Shown: positions 9,025 through 17,859, counted from the first letter of the stretch. The stretch is 53,497 bases of DNA from Streptacidiphilus anmyonensis (GCF_000787855.1 NZ_BBPQ01000014.1:91629-145125); one strand, 5' to 3'. The notes: generated by a model from the letters alone, not told the origin. Made by a program: numbers and translations.

Positions 9025-9147
9025 TCAGCCCTGGCGGGCCTTCATGCGCGGGTCGCGCCGGTTGATCACGTAGACACGGCCGCGGCGGCGGACGATCTGC
9101 GAGCCGGGCTGCTGCTTGAGCGAACGCAGTGAGTTGCGCACCTTCAC
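9025..9147 (-). CDS. rpmJ: 50S ribosomal protein L36, zinc-independent paralogue
   Basis: A 40-residue protein starting at GTG 9147: [20 protein letters not shown] and ending DPRMKARQG. The fold matches L36, but it contains no cysteine, so the Cys3-His zinc site of the standard L36 is absent. Such C-minus paralogues are made in many actinomycetes under zinc limitation and replace the zinc-bearing copy in the ribosome. No obvious Zur operator was found in the 100 bases upstream. No other alternative ribosomal protein gene (L31, L33, L28) is adjacent. Confidence 0.92.
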   Translation of the reverse strand: MKVRNSLRSLKQQPGSQIVRRRGRVYVINRRDPRMKARQG

Positions 9148-9253
9148 GGGGCATCCCCTTTCTTTGCGGCGAGGTCAGGTAAGGACCTCTGCCCTCGTGT
9201 GCTCCTTAACGCGGCCGGTCGTCCGGACATTCCCGCGGTCCTCGCCCCCCGTC

Positions 9254-10306
9254 TCAGCCGAGGCGGACGGCGACCGCGCAGGTGGGCGAGGCCGCGGGCT
9301 GCCGGTGCAGGAGGGTCAGCGCCCCGCTCCCCGGGTCGACGGCGTGGACGGCGAGGTTGTCGCCGCGTTCGTTGGAGACGTAGAGGTGGTCGCCCGCGAG
9401 TTCCATGTGGCGCGGCCAGGAGCCGCCGGACGGGTACTCCGCCTCGAATCGCGGCAGGCCGCCGGGCACGGTGCGGAACAGTGCGACCGTGTCCGCGCCG
9501 CGGTTGGAGAGGTAGAGCCGCGCGCCGTCCTCGCTCACGGTCAGGTGGGCGGGGTAGTTGCCGGACTCCGTCCCGGCCGCGCTCGCGGCCACGGAGCCGA
9601 GCACCTCGAACGCGCCGGGCCCGGTCTCGCTCAGCGCGTACAGGCGGGAGTCCAGCTCGCCGACCACATAGGCCGTCCCGTCCGTGCCGCGGACCAGCTG
9701 GCGCGGGCCCGCCCCGGCGGGCAGCGCCGTGACCGTCGGGTCCGCGCCGTCGGCGGTGCCGGGGTCGTCGGCGTGGAAACCGAGCAGCTGGTCGGTGCCG
9801 AGGTCCACGACGTGCCACAGCCCGGCCGGACCGGGGACGGCCATGTGCGCGTGCGGGGCGTCCTGGCGGTCGGCCCGCGGTCCGACGGCGCTCGGGTCGC
9901 CCTGCCACAGTCGCGCCACTCCGTCCGGGAGCCCGGTCTCGTCGAGGTCGAGCAGCAGCGTCGTGCCGGAGCCGTAGTTCGCGACCCCCAGCCGACGCCC
10001 GGCCCCGCCGACGGCCAGGTGGCACGGCGAGCCGCCGCGGCTCGACACCCTGGCCAGCTCGCGCAGCGACCCGTCCGCCCCGATCGCCACGGCGCTGACA
10101 GTCCCCTCCTCGCCGGCCTCGTTCGCCGTGTAGAGGACGGGGAGCGACGGGTGTTGGATCACGTAGGAGGGGGAAGGCAGGGCCAGCGCGTCCAGCGGCG
10201 TCAGCGAGCCGTCGTCGGGATCCCGCCGGTAGGAGGTGAGGCCGCTGCCGTGCCCGTTCATCTCCGGGGTGTAGCAGCCGGTCACGAGCAGGTGGGGTCC
10301 GTTCAC
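9254..10306 (-). CDS. Lactonase family beta-propeller protein (6-phosphogluconolactonase-like)
   Basis: A 350-residue seven-bladed propeller of the YbhE/Pgl lactonase family. Typical segments: GHGSGLTSYRRDPDDGSLTPL, PSYVIQHPSLPVLYTANE, DAPHAHMAVPGP, FEVLGSVAAS, GNYPAHLTVSEDGARLYLSNRGADT and WPRHMELAGDHLYVSNERGDN. Some members hydrolyse 6-phosphogluconolactone, others only look like them, so the substrate is open. The frame runs 35 codons further upstream, but the GTG at 10306 has a GAGGAG site nine bases ahead and starts directly at the first strand. No signal peptide. Divergent from the S53 protease gene. Confidence 0.85.
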   Translation of the reverse strand: MNGPHLLVTGCYTPEMNGHGSGLTSYRRDPDDGSLTPLDALALPSPSYVIQHPSLPVLYTANEAGEEGTVSAVAIGADGSLRELARVSSRGGSPCHLAVGGAGRRLGVANYGSGTTLLLDLDETGLPDGVARLWQGDPSAVGPRADRQDAPHAHMAVPGPAGLWHVVDLGTDQLLGFHADDPGTADGADPTVTALPAGAGPRQLVRGTDGTAYVVGELDSRLYALSETGPGAFEVLGSVAASAAGTESGNYPAHLTVSEDGARLYLSNRGADTVALFRTVPGGLPRFEAEYPSGGSWPRHMELAGDHLYVSNERGDNLAVHAVDPGSGALTLLHRQPAASPTCAVAVRLG

Positions 10307-10354
10307 GCTGTCGCTCTCCTCGGGTCGTGGGATGTGTGGATGGTGTGACCAGAG

Positions 10355-10384
10355 TGACGGACGCGCCTGGCGTGTCGCTACTAT
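10355..10384 (+). promoter_or_regulatory. Possible promoter of the S53 protease gene
   Basis: TGACGG (10355-10360) and TACTAT (10379-10384) are separated by 18 bases, about 100 bases upstream of the protease start. The -10 element is a good match to the housekeeping sigma consensus; the -35 is moderate. Assigned by eye only. Confidence 0.35.
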
Positions 10385-10485
10385 GCGCACGGGCGTGCGA
10401 GGAGTGTGCATGGCAACCGGGGGACCGAGCGCGCCTGACGGTCTGTCATGGGCTCCCGGGTGACTCTTGAGGAGACGGGCTCACG

Positions 10486-12936
10486 GTGAGCTACCCGCCC
10501 TACAGCAACGGACCGCGCGGTACGGGGCCGCAGTCGAACAACCCGTACCAGAACGGCCCCTTCCCGCAGCAGCCGCCCAACCCGTACGGCTCCCGGCCGC
10601 CCGTCGCGCCGCCGCCCCCGTCGTACGGCGGGCAGCCGCCCTACGGTGCGGGTCGGCCCCCGTACGGCGGACAGCCGCCCTACGGCGGCGGGCAGCCCGC
10701 GCAGGGCGGCGGCCTGCCCCCGTACGGCGGCGGCAGGCCGCCCTACGGCGGCGGACCGGGCCTGCCCGGCGGCGGTCCCGCTGGGGGCCCTGGCGGTGGT
10801 CCCGGTGGCGGTCCCGGCGGGCCGAAGCGTTCCAAGAAGGGACTGCTGATCGCGCTCGGCGTCGCGTTCGTCGTCGTGGTCGGCGGCTGTACCGCCCTGA
10901 TCGGCGCCACCGCCCACCACAGCTCCGCCAGCGGCACCACCGGGACGACGGGGGCGACCGGCACCGACGGTGGCAGCACCTCCGCCGACGGCGGCACCAG
11001 TTGGAGCCCGCCGGGCTGGGCCGCGAAGAAGAACGACATCGGCCCCGCCGACCCCCGGACCGTCGTCCAGGGCACCGTCTGGATCGCCAAGCAGCACCCG
11101 CAGGACCTCGCGAGCTACGCCGCCCAGGTCGGCACCCCCGGCACGCCCGACTACCACAAGTACCTGACACCGGCGGAGTTCGACTCCACCTTCGTCAACG
11201 TGCAGGACGCCGGATCCGCCGTCACCCAGTGGCTCCAGCAGGCCGGCATGCGGATCGTCTCCCAGGACGACCAGTCGATCGTGGTGTCGACGACCCTGGC
11301 CGAGGTCGAGTCCACGCTGAAGGTGCGGATCGACCGGTTCAAGCACGACGGCCGGGTCGACATCTCGCCCACCAGCCGCCCGCAGTACCCGTCCAACGTC
11401 GGCGAGTACGTCTCCAGCGTCACCGGTCTGACCACCACCTCGCCGGTCTCCAGCTACGCGGTCCGCGTCACCCCGACCGTCCCCTGGAAGACGGGCCGGA
11501 CGGTCTCGGCGGGGGCCGGGAAGTTCACCCCCGGCGCCGGATCGGGCGTCAACACCCAGTGGTGCAGCCGCTACTGGGGCGAGAAGCACTACAGCGACGC
11601 GCCGGCCGCGCCCTGGGGCGGCGCGCTGCCGATGCGGCTGTGCGGCTACACCCCCGGCCAGCTGCGGCACGCCTACGGCGTCTCGGCGAGCGGCCTGACC
11701 GGCAAGGGCGTCACCATCGCGATCGTCGACGCCTACGCCTCACCCACCATCGTGCGCGACCTCGCCCGCTACAACACGGAGATGGGCCTGCCCCAGTTCA
11801 CGCCGGGCCAGTTCACCCAGGTGACGCCCGCGGGCGGCTTCGACCCGGCCACCGACCCGCAGGCGGTGGAGAACTGGGCGGGCGAGGAGACGATGGACAT
11901 CGAGGCCGCGCACGCCATGGCCCCCGGCGCCAGGATCGTCTACTACGGCGCGCGCACCAACAACAACCCGGACTTCGACAACGTCATGGAGTCCATCGTC
12001 AGCAAGCGCTCCGCCGACATCGTCAGCTGCTCCTGGGGCGGCCCCGAGGCCGACAACCCCGAGGAGGAGTACCAGGCCGACACCCAGATCTTCGAGCAGG
12101 GCGCAGCCGAGGGCATCAGCTTCAACTTCGCCAGCATGGACAACGGCGACTACACCCAGCAGGCGACCGAAGCCTCCGGCAAGTCCGACATGTCGCCGAC
12201 CCCGGCGGTCGCCTTCCCGGCCTCCGACCCCTTCGCGACCGGCGTCGGCGGCACCAGCCTCGGCATCGACGCGGCCGGCCGCTACGCCTGGGAGACGGGC
12301 TGGGGCAACTGGTACCACCAGCTGTCCGGCGGCAGTTGGGGCGACGCCTCGGCCTTCGTCGGCGGCGCGGGCGGCGGCAACAGCAGGGTCTTCCCGGAGC
12401 CTCCGTACCAGAAGGGCGTCGTGCCCGACTCGCTGACCACGGCCGCCACCGGCGCCGCCGACCGCGAGGTGCCGGACGTCAGCCTGGACGGCGACTGGTG
12501 GACCGGCCTCCTCGTGGGTGAGACCGAGGGCACGGTCGGCGTCGTGCCGGACGGCTCCGGCGGCGCGCGCTTCACCATGAGCGGCGGCCCGTACGTCGTC
12601 TACCAGTCCGGTGGCACCAGCCTGGCCACGCCGCTGTTCTCCGGCGTGGAGGCCCTCGCCGAACAGGCCGCGGGCGGTGTGCCGGTCGGCTTCGCCAACC
12701 CGGTCCTCTACAAGCTCGCCGGGACCCCCGCGCTGCACGACATCGCCGGGCAGCCCGCCGCGCTGGGCCACGAGCCGGGTGCGGAGACCTGGGACCAGAA
12801 CCACGACCCGATGATGATCGGCATGGACTCCGACAGCTCGCTGAAGACCGCGCAGGGCTACGACGACGTCACGGGCGTCGGCAGCATCGCCCCGGGCTTT
12901 CTGACCTGGTTCAAGGACCATCCGAACGGCCGGTAG
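10486..12936 (+). CDS. Membrane-anchored S53 (kumamolisin/sedolisin-type) serine-carboxyl protease
   Basis: An 816-residue protein. Residues 1-115 are a Pro/Gly/Tyr-rich tail with repeated PPYGG units, followed by a basic KRSKK patch and one membrane helix (about 120-140), so the tail is cytoplasmic and the enzyme outside. A Thr/Gly/Ser linker leads to a pro-kumamolisin activation domain (about 175-320; VQGTVWIAKQHPQDLASYAA, PDYHKYLTPAEF). The catalytic domain shows the sedolisin triad by motif: Glu467 and Asp471 in EETMDIEAAHAMAPGA, oxyanion Asp552 in FASMDNGD, and Ser712 in SGGTSLATP. The C-terminal YDDVTGVGS matches the calcium-site loop. GTG start with GAGGAG upstream. Confidence 0.9.
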   Translation: MSYPPYSNGPRGTGPQSNNPYQNGPFPQQPPNPYGSRPPVAPPPPSYGGQPPYGAGRPPYGGQPPYGGGQPAQGGGLPPYGGGRPPYGGGPGLPGGGPAGGPGGGPGGGPGGPKRSKKGLLIALGVAFVVVVGGCTALIGATAHHSSASGTTGTTGATGTDGGSTSADGGTSWSPPGWAAKKNDIGPADPRTVVQGTVWIAKQHPQDLASYAAQVGTPGTPDYHKYLTPAEFDSTFVNVQDAGSAVTQWLQQAGMRIVSQDDQSIVVSTTLAEVESTLKVRIDRFKHDGRVDISPTSRPQYPSNVGEYVSSVTGLTTTSPVSSYAVRVTPTVPWKTGRTVSAGAGKFTPGAGSGVNTQWCSRYWGEKHYSDAPAAPWGGALPMRLCGYTPGQLRHAYGVSASGLTGKGVTIAIVDAYASPTIVRDLARYNTEMGLPQFTPGQFTQVTPAGGFDPATDPQAVENWAGEETMDIEAAHAMAPGARIVYYGARTNNNPDFDNVMESIVSKRSADIVSCSWGGPEADNPEEEYQADTQIFEQGAAEGISFNFASMDNGDYTQQATEASGKSDMSPTPAVAFPASDPFATGVGGTSLGIDAAGRYAWETGWGNWYHQLSGGSWGDASAFVGGAGGGNSRVFPEPPYQKGVVPDSLTTAATGAADREVPDVSLDGDWWTGLLVGETEGTVGVVPDGSGGARFTMSGGPYVVYQSGGTSLATPLFSGVEALAEQAAGGVPVGFANPVLYKLAGTPALHDIAGQPAALGHEPGAETWDQNHDPMMIGMDSDSSLKTAQGYDDVTGVGSIAPGFLTWFKDHPNGR

Positions 12937-12981
12937 CGGCGACCGGCACCGACCGGGGCCACGATCCTCACCGGTCAGCCG

Positions 12982-13009
12982 GGCCCGGCGGCCTCACGGT
13001 CGCCGGGCC
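12982..13009. terminator. Hairpin between convergent protease and LanC genes
   Basis: GGCCCGGCG (12982-12990) and its exact complement CGCCGGGCC (13001-13009) around a 10-base loop, in the 82-base gap between two convergent genes. No T-tract follows, as is common in actinomycetes. Confidence 0.45.
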
Positions 13010-13018
13010 GTCCGGTGG

Positions 13019-14272
13019 TCAGCGCCTCGGCGCCTCGGCGGGATGGTGGTCGGGCCACGCGACCGCGTAGGCCGGGTCTCCTCCGGTGCCGGCGCGGGCG
13101 AAGCGGAGCAGCTCTCGAATGATGCCCGCGTTGCCCATCGCCCACCCGGTCCGCGGTTCGAGCGCGCTGGGAGTGTTCCGGTGCTCGAGGTTCGACCAGC
13201 GGACGCCGTCCGCGTCGACGGTCGCCCGGGAGGCGAGGTCCGAGACGAGGACGTTCGCGAAGTCCAGTCCGTCGCCTTGCTCGACAAGCCGGTCGCAGGC
13301 CAGAGCCAGCACCCCCGCCGTCCCGCAGCAGCGGCCGTTGTTGTCCCAGAAGCCGGGCCGCAGCCGGCGTGGCAGGCCGGAACGGGTGACGGTGTACCAG
13401 CACTGGTCCGCCAGCCTCGACCAGGCGGAGTCGCCGAGGACGTCGCGCAGCAGTCGGAAGACCTGGGCGTCGCCGGCCGGGCCGTGGCACCAGCCGTAGC
13501 TGTAGCGCTCGATGCGGTCGGGCCGCAGCGCGGGATCGGAGTGGGGGACGAGGAAGCCCGTCGGACCGGCGTCGTTGCGTGCCGTGACGCCCAGGGCGCC
13601 GGCCACGGCGAGCTCGATCAGGTCCGCCCTTCCGGCGGCCCGGCCCACCGCGGCCAGGGCGTGCACGACGCCCAGCGTGCCGTGCGACACGTGGTGCAGC
13701 CGTGCCGACCGGCCGGCGCGCGTCTCCCACTGCACGCCGCCCGGGGTCGGTTCCGTCGTGCGCAGGTACGGCGTCACCGCCTGGAGCGCGAGTTCGACGT
13801 CGCCGGCGGCCAACGCGCCGAGCGCGATACCGGCGTTGCCGGAGAGCAGCTCGAACTGCTCGCTCCAACGCGTCCCGTCGAAGCGTGAGCGCACCCGGTC
13901 CCAGGCGCGTTCCGCGGCAGCGCCTGATGCCACGTCACCCAGCTCGCCGTGGACGGCGCCCAACGCGACGGCCATCCCGGCCAGACCGAGATACAGGGAA
14001 CTGGAATCCCACCCCTCGACGGCGGCCGCGACGCTCCGGGCCCCGCGCACCGCCGCGTCGCCGTACCGGTCGTCGCGGAAATGCCGCCGGGCCTCCAGCA
14101 GCGCCAGGACGACACCTGAAGTCCCGCTGTAGAGCGTGGGATCGAGTTCGTCATCGGTCGGGGTGCCCGTCCAGGCCAGGGCACGGTCCGCCACACTGCG
14201 CGCGGATCCGAGGAGCCAGTCGAGAGCCCCCGCCGCCAGCGTCTCCGCATCACCTGGTCGCGTCGTCGACAT
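13019..14272 (-). CDS. LanC-like lanthionine synthetase C family protein with CCG zinc motif
   Basis: A 417-residue stand-alone LanC-type alpha/alpha toroid. Repeated GxxG motifs are present (SGTSGVVLAL, LYLGLAGMAVALG, LSGNAGIALGALA). The active-site region has HHVSHGTLGVVHA (His197 region), YGWCHGPAG with zinc ligand Cys262, and GRCCGTAG with Cys315-Cys316. Classical LanC proteins have Cys-His in the last motif; here it is Cys-Cys, the arrangement seen in CCG-type LanM enzymes such as ProcM. LanC enzymes cyclise dehydrated peptides by adding Cys thiols. No lanB, lanM or precursor gene was found nearby. It lies 28 bases after the ATPase/HTH gene on the same strand and is probably co-transcribed with it. 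Confidence 0.82.
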   Translation of the reverse strand: MSTTRPGDAETLAAGALDWLLGSARSVADRALAWTGTPTDDELDPTLYSGTSGVVLALLEARRHFRDDRYGDAAVRGARSVAAAVEGWDSSSLYLGLAGMAVALGAVHGELGDVASGAAAERAWDRVRSRFDGTRWSEQFELLSGNAGIALGALAAGDVELALQAVTPYLRTTEPTPGGVQWETRAGRSARLHHVSHGTLGVVHALAAVGRAAGRADLIELAVAGALGVTARNDAGPTGFLVPHSDPALRPDRIERYSYGWCHGPAGDAQVFRLLRDVLGDSAWSRLADQCWYTVTRSGLPRRLRPGFWDNNGRCCGTAGVLALACDRLVEQGDGLDFANVLVSDLASRATVDADGVRWSNLEHRNTPSALEPRTGWAMGNAGIIRELLRFARAGTGGDPAYAVAWPDHHPAEAPRR

Positions 14273-14300
14273 GAGGGCGAGTCTGCCATGGCGACCGCCG

Positions 14301-16300
14301 TCACCGGGGGCCGTGCAGCTCCTGCTCCCACAGGGCCTCGCAGAGGAGGTCCAGGCCGTGGCGGAGGTGGCGGCGGTAGGTGCCGTAGGGCAGGCCCAGG
14401 CGGCGGGCGGCGGCCTCCTGGGTGGGGGCGCCGGAGAAGTAGCTCGCCGTCAGGGCCTCGCGGGCGCGCACGCCGCGCGGGTCGCTCGCGAGGTCGTCCA
14501 CGGCGCGGCGCAGCAGGGCGCGCAACTCCTCGGCGGGGTCCGCGAGATCGGCGGCCAGGCGGGAGCGCGTCAGGGCGCAGGCCGCGAACGCGTGGGCGTC
14601 GCGCCAGTGGGCCAGGGCCTCGCGGACGGCCTGGTCGAACGCGGCGCGGGAGAGCCCGGACGGTCCGGACGGCGCGGGGACGGCGGTGGCCGTGATGAAG
14701 TGGCGCAGCCAGGTCTCGACGGGGGTGCGCCGCCAGTCGACGGCGAACACGCCGTAGCTGTGCTCGCCGACCTGCGGGCGCGCGGCGGTGTCGGTGAGGC
14801 TGCCCTTGACGCGCTCGGCCCACGCGTCGGCGTCGCGCCAGACGGCGAAGCCGTAGGCGCGCCCCCGGGCGCGGGCGGACTCCGCCTGCGCGCGGGAACT
14901 GCTCAGGTCGATCACGCGCGAGGGCACCTGGTAGCGCTCGGGGTAGACCGAGAAGCGGCTCACGCCGATGTGCTCGCCGGGTCGCACCGGCCCGGCGGTC
15001 TCGGTGTACTCCCACGCGGCCGCGACGACGGGGTCGGTGGCGAGGTCCGCGGGGTCCGCCGGGGCGGGCAGGGCGAGCCGGGCGGTGAACGCGACGATCC
15101 GGCCCGTCGTCACCAGGCGGTAGACGCTGAACGCCTCGGGCTGCCGCTGCGCCCAGTAGCGGACCAGCTCGGCGGAGGCGGGGCCCTCGGTCTCCTCGGC
15201 CATCCGCAGCACGACGGGCAGGTCGTCGGGGTGCAGCGGCCGGTCGTGCACCTCGTCCTCGCGCCGCCAGGTACGGGTGCGCGCGACGATCCGGCCGTCG
15301 CGGAAGAGGTGGAACAGCTCGTCGGTGACGGTGAAGACCTGCTCCTCGGGAGCCTCGCGCAGCAGCCGCAGGTACTCCTCGGCCAGACGCTGACGCATCG
15401 TCTCGAACGCGTTGGGAGCCCGCCAGCGCAGGTCGGCGGCCAGCGTCTCGCGCGCCGCGTCGTGCGGGTGGAGCCCCCGGTGGGTGGACTCCATGAAGGG
15501 CAGGTCCCGCAGCCAGGTGAACAGCTGGTGCGCGTCGTGCTCGGGCAGCACCGCCGCGAGCAGCTCCTCGGAGGTCGAGTAGGCCTGGGCCGCCACCTCC
15601 AGGGCGCGCCGGTGGGCCGCCGTCGGCACCTCGCCGATCAGGCCCGCCAGCAGCGGGCGCAGGATGTCGGCCGACGGCGCCCAGGACTCCTCCCGGCCGA
15701 AGGAGGCCGTCCCGGCGGCCGCCGCGAGGGAGAGCGCCAGCGGGTTGCCTCCGGCGAAGCGCATGATGCGCTCCCGCAGGCCGGGCAGGACCTGGGTGGT
15801 GGTCAGCAGGCTGCGGGCCTGCTCCTCGGAGAACGGCTCCAGCTCGTGGACGTAGAGGATCTCGGTCCACGCCGGGTCGGCCGTCCACTGGGGGTGCGGC
15901 GCGAGCCGGCCCGCCAGGACCACCAGGGTGTCGTCAGCGGCGCGCGGCAGGAAGCGCTGCCACAGCCGCTCTCCAGCCACTGGCAGTGTTCGAAGGAGTC
16001 CACGAACAGCACCGTGCCGGGCGCCCCGAGGAACGGGGCCGCCTCGCGTTCGAAGTCGGCCGGGTCCCGGCTGACGAAGCGGCCGTCCAGGTCCAGGATC
16101 GTGCGGCCGACCGCGCGGGCCTGGTCCGCGAGGCGGCGCAGCAGCGTCGACTTGCCGATGCCGCCCGGCCCGAAGACGTAGAACGCGAAGGGGGCGTCGG
16201 CCTCACCGGCCAACGCGTCGGCGAAGCGCTCGAGCTCCTCGTCCCGGCCGACGAACGCCTGGACGCGCGCGCTGCTCAGTCTCTCTCCCACGGACGCCAT
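14301..16300 (-). pseudogene. ATPase/HTH regulator, split by a frameshift
   Basis: Two overlapping frames make up one protein of about 665 residues. The first, from ATG 16300 (ribosome binding site GGGGGAGG), has VQAFVGRDEELERFADAL and a Walker A site GPGGIGKSTLLRRLADQ, then LFVDSFEHCQWLE, where it loses homology. The second frame picks up at once with RLWQRFLPRAADDTLVVLAG and runs to 14301. The junction is near 15975-15985; one extra base there would restore the frame. The C-terminus (QEAAARRLGLPYGTYRRHL) is a sigma-region-4/LuxR-like HTH. This looks like a STAND-type ATPase regulator. It may be a true pseudogene or a base-call error. It sits between the P450 and lanC-like genes, all on the minus strand. 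Confidence 0.75.
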
Positions 16301-16401
16301 GACGGCCTCCCCCTTCCCCATGTCGCTGCGCACGATCCTAACCAAGGGCGGTGTGCGGGCCGCGGGAGCGGCGACCGCACGGCAGCGGACGGCCCGTGGC
16401 G

Positions 16402-17637
16402 TCAGCGGAGCGCGGCGACCGGTTCGGGCACCGGCGTGAAGTCCAGCGGCAGGGCGACGGGGCCGCGCGTGTACAGACCGGCCTCCCGGTAGGCGAAACC
16501 GGGCCGCAGGCGCACCCCGTCGAGCTGCGGCAGCAGCAGCGCGGCGACCGTCTCGATCTCGGCGCGGGCGAACGCGGCGCCGACGCACTGGTGCAGCCCG
16601 GTGCCGAAGGCCAGGTGCTGGGCGGCGGCGGTGAACGAGCGCGCGGTGCCGAGGTCCTGGCGGTGGATGTCGAAGGTGTCCGGGGCGGTGAACGCCTCGG
16701 GGTCGCGGTTGGCCGCGCCGACCATGCAGAACACCGTGGCGCCCGCCGGGACGACGCCGCCGTCGAACTCGGAGTCCCGCTCCGCACGGCGGGGGATGAG
16801 CTGGACGGGCGGGGTGTAGCGCAGCGTCTCGGCGATGGCCGCGGACAGCAGGGCCGGGTCGCGCCGGACCTGCGCCAACTGCTCGGGGTGGTCGATCAGA
16901 TGCTTGAAGAGGAGCCCGAGCGTCTTGTCGGCGGGCTCGACGGCGGCCACCAGCACGTTGACGACCAGTGCGGTGACCTCACGGGTGGTCATGGTGACGC
17001 CGTCGAACGCGGTGGTGCTCAGCAGCGATATCAGGTCCTCGCCCGGGTGGCGGCGCCGCTGCTCGATGGCGGGGACGAGGTAGCCCTCCAACGCCTCGGC
17101 GCAGTCCAGGCAGTGGCGGCGGCGTTCGGGGGTGAGGCCGATGCTGGTGATGAACTCGCCGACCCCGGCGAGCCAGGCGGTGACCTGCCGCCAGTCCTCC
17201 TTGTCCAGGCCGAGGACGTCCAGCGTCACGCGGACGGCGAAGGGCTTGCCGAAGTCGTTGACCAGGTCCATCCGCCCCTGGGCCAGCAGCGGCGCGAGGA
17301 GCTCGGCGGCGTTGGCGCGGATGACGCGGGTCTGGTCCTGCAGCACCTGGCCGGTGAAGCCCCGCACGACGATCTTCCGCTTGGCGGTGTGCTCCGCGCC
17401 CGTCATCTGGGCCAGGACCGGGCCGCGCATCACCGGTTCGGCACGCACCTGCAGCGTCTCGGTGGTGAACGCCTCGTGGTCGGTCAGCACCCGCCTGACG
17501 TCCCGGTAGCGGGAGAGGAACCAGCTGTCGGCCGCCGGCTCGTGGTGCACCGGCGCGTGCTCCCGCAGTCGGGAGTAGTACCGGTGGGGCGCGGCGGCGA
17601 AGTCCTCGGACAGGACGCTGAAGCGGGGATCGTGCAC
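16402..17637 (-). CDS. Cytochrome P450
   Basis: A 411-residue soluble bacterial P450. The heme loop is FGTGLHQCVGAAFAR with axial Cys351, the K-helix ExxR is ETLRY (270-273), and RRAERDSEFDGGVVPAGA precedes the heme domain as usual. The I-helix is unusual: AAVEPADKT (231-239) replaces the common AGxDTT, so the acid-alcohol pair for oxygen activation is altered. GTG start at 17637 with a GAAAGG site. No ferredoxin gene adjoins. It is upstream of the ATPase/HTH and LanC-like genes on the same strand and divergent from the exporter operon. Substrate unknown. Confidence 0.93.
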   Translation of the reverse strand: MHDPRFSVLSEDFAAAPHRYYSRLREHAPVHHEPAADSWFLSRYRDVRRVLTDHEAFTTETLQVRAEPVMRGPVLAQMTGAEHTAKRKIVVRGFTGQVLQDQTRVIRANAAELLAPLLAQGRMDLVNDFGKPFAVRVTLDVLGLDKEDWRQVTAWLAGVGEFITSIGLTPERRRHCLDCAEALEGYLVPAIEQRRRHPGEDLISLLSTTAFDGVTMTTREVTALVVNVLVAAVEPADKTLGLLFKHLIDHPEQLAQVRRDPALLSAAIAETLRYTPPVQLIPRRAERDSEFDGGVVPAGATVFCMVGAANRDPEAFTAPDTFDIHRQDLGTARSFTAAAQHLAFGTGLHQCVGAAFARAEIETVAALLLPQLDGVRLRPGFAYREAGLYTRGPVALPLDFTPVPEPVAALR

Positions 17638-17703
17638 GGGTGCTGCGGGCCTTTCGGAAGGGGGACGGGCGCGCGGAGGCGCCGGGACGTCCGGCTGCTG
17701 CGG

Positions 17704-17733
17704 ACTATAGACAGCCCCGGGCCCCGGCCGACA
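17704..17733 (-). promoter_or_regulatory. Possible promoter of the P450 gene
   Basis: On the minus strand, TGTCGG (complement of 17728-17733) and TATAGT (complement of 17704-17709) are 18 bases apart, about 65 bases upstream of the P450 start. The -10 element is strong, the -35 weak. Confidence 0.4.
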
Positions 17734-17753
17734 CCGTCGATCGGCGGGACTTG

Positions 17754-17803
17754 CGTGAACAGCCGTGAACAGCCGTGAACAGCCCTGGACAGCCGTGGAC
17801 AGT
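17754..17803. repeat. Five direct 10-bp repeats in the P450/exporter divergent region
   Basis: CGTGAACAGC occurs three times in a row, followed by CCTGGACAGC and CGTGGACAGT. TGGACAG appears again at about 17830, just ahead of the exporter start. Ten-base spacing puts every copy on one face of the DNA helix, as expected for cooperative binding of a regulator to the shared control region. No regulator binding such a site is identified. Confidence 0.65.
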
Positions 17804-17859
17804 GCCGGGGTCCCGTCCGGCCTGGGAAGTGGACAGTGGACGCGGCCACGCTACGAGCC

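Noticed and set aside
13019-17637. A complete lanthipeptide cluster
   Set aside because: No dehydratase (LanB or LanM), no precursor-like small frame and no ABC transporter found around the LanC-like gene.
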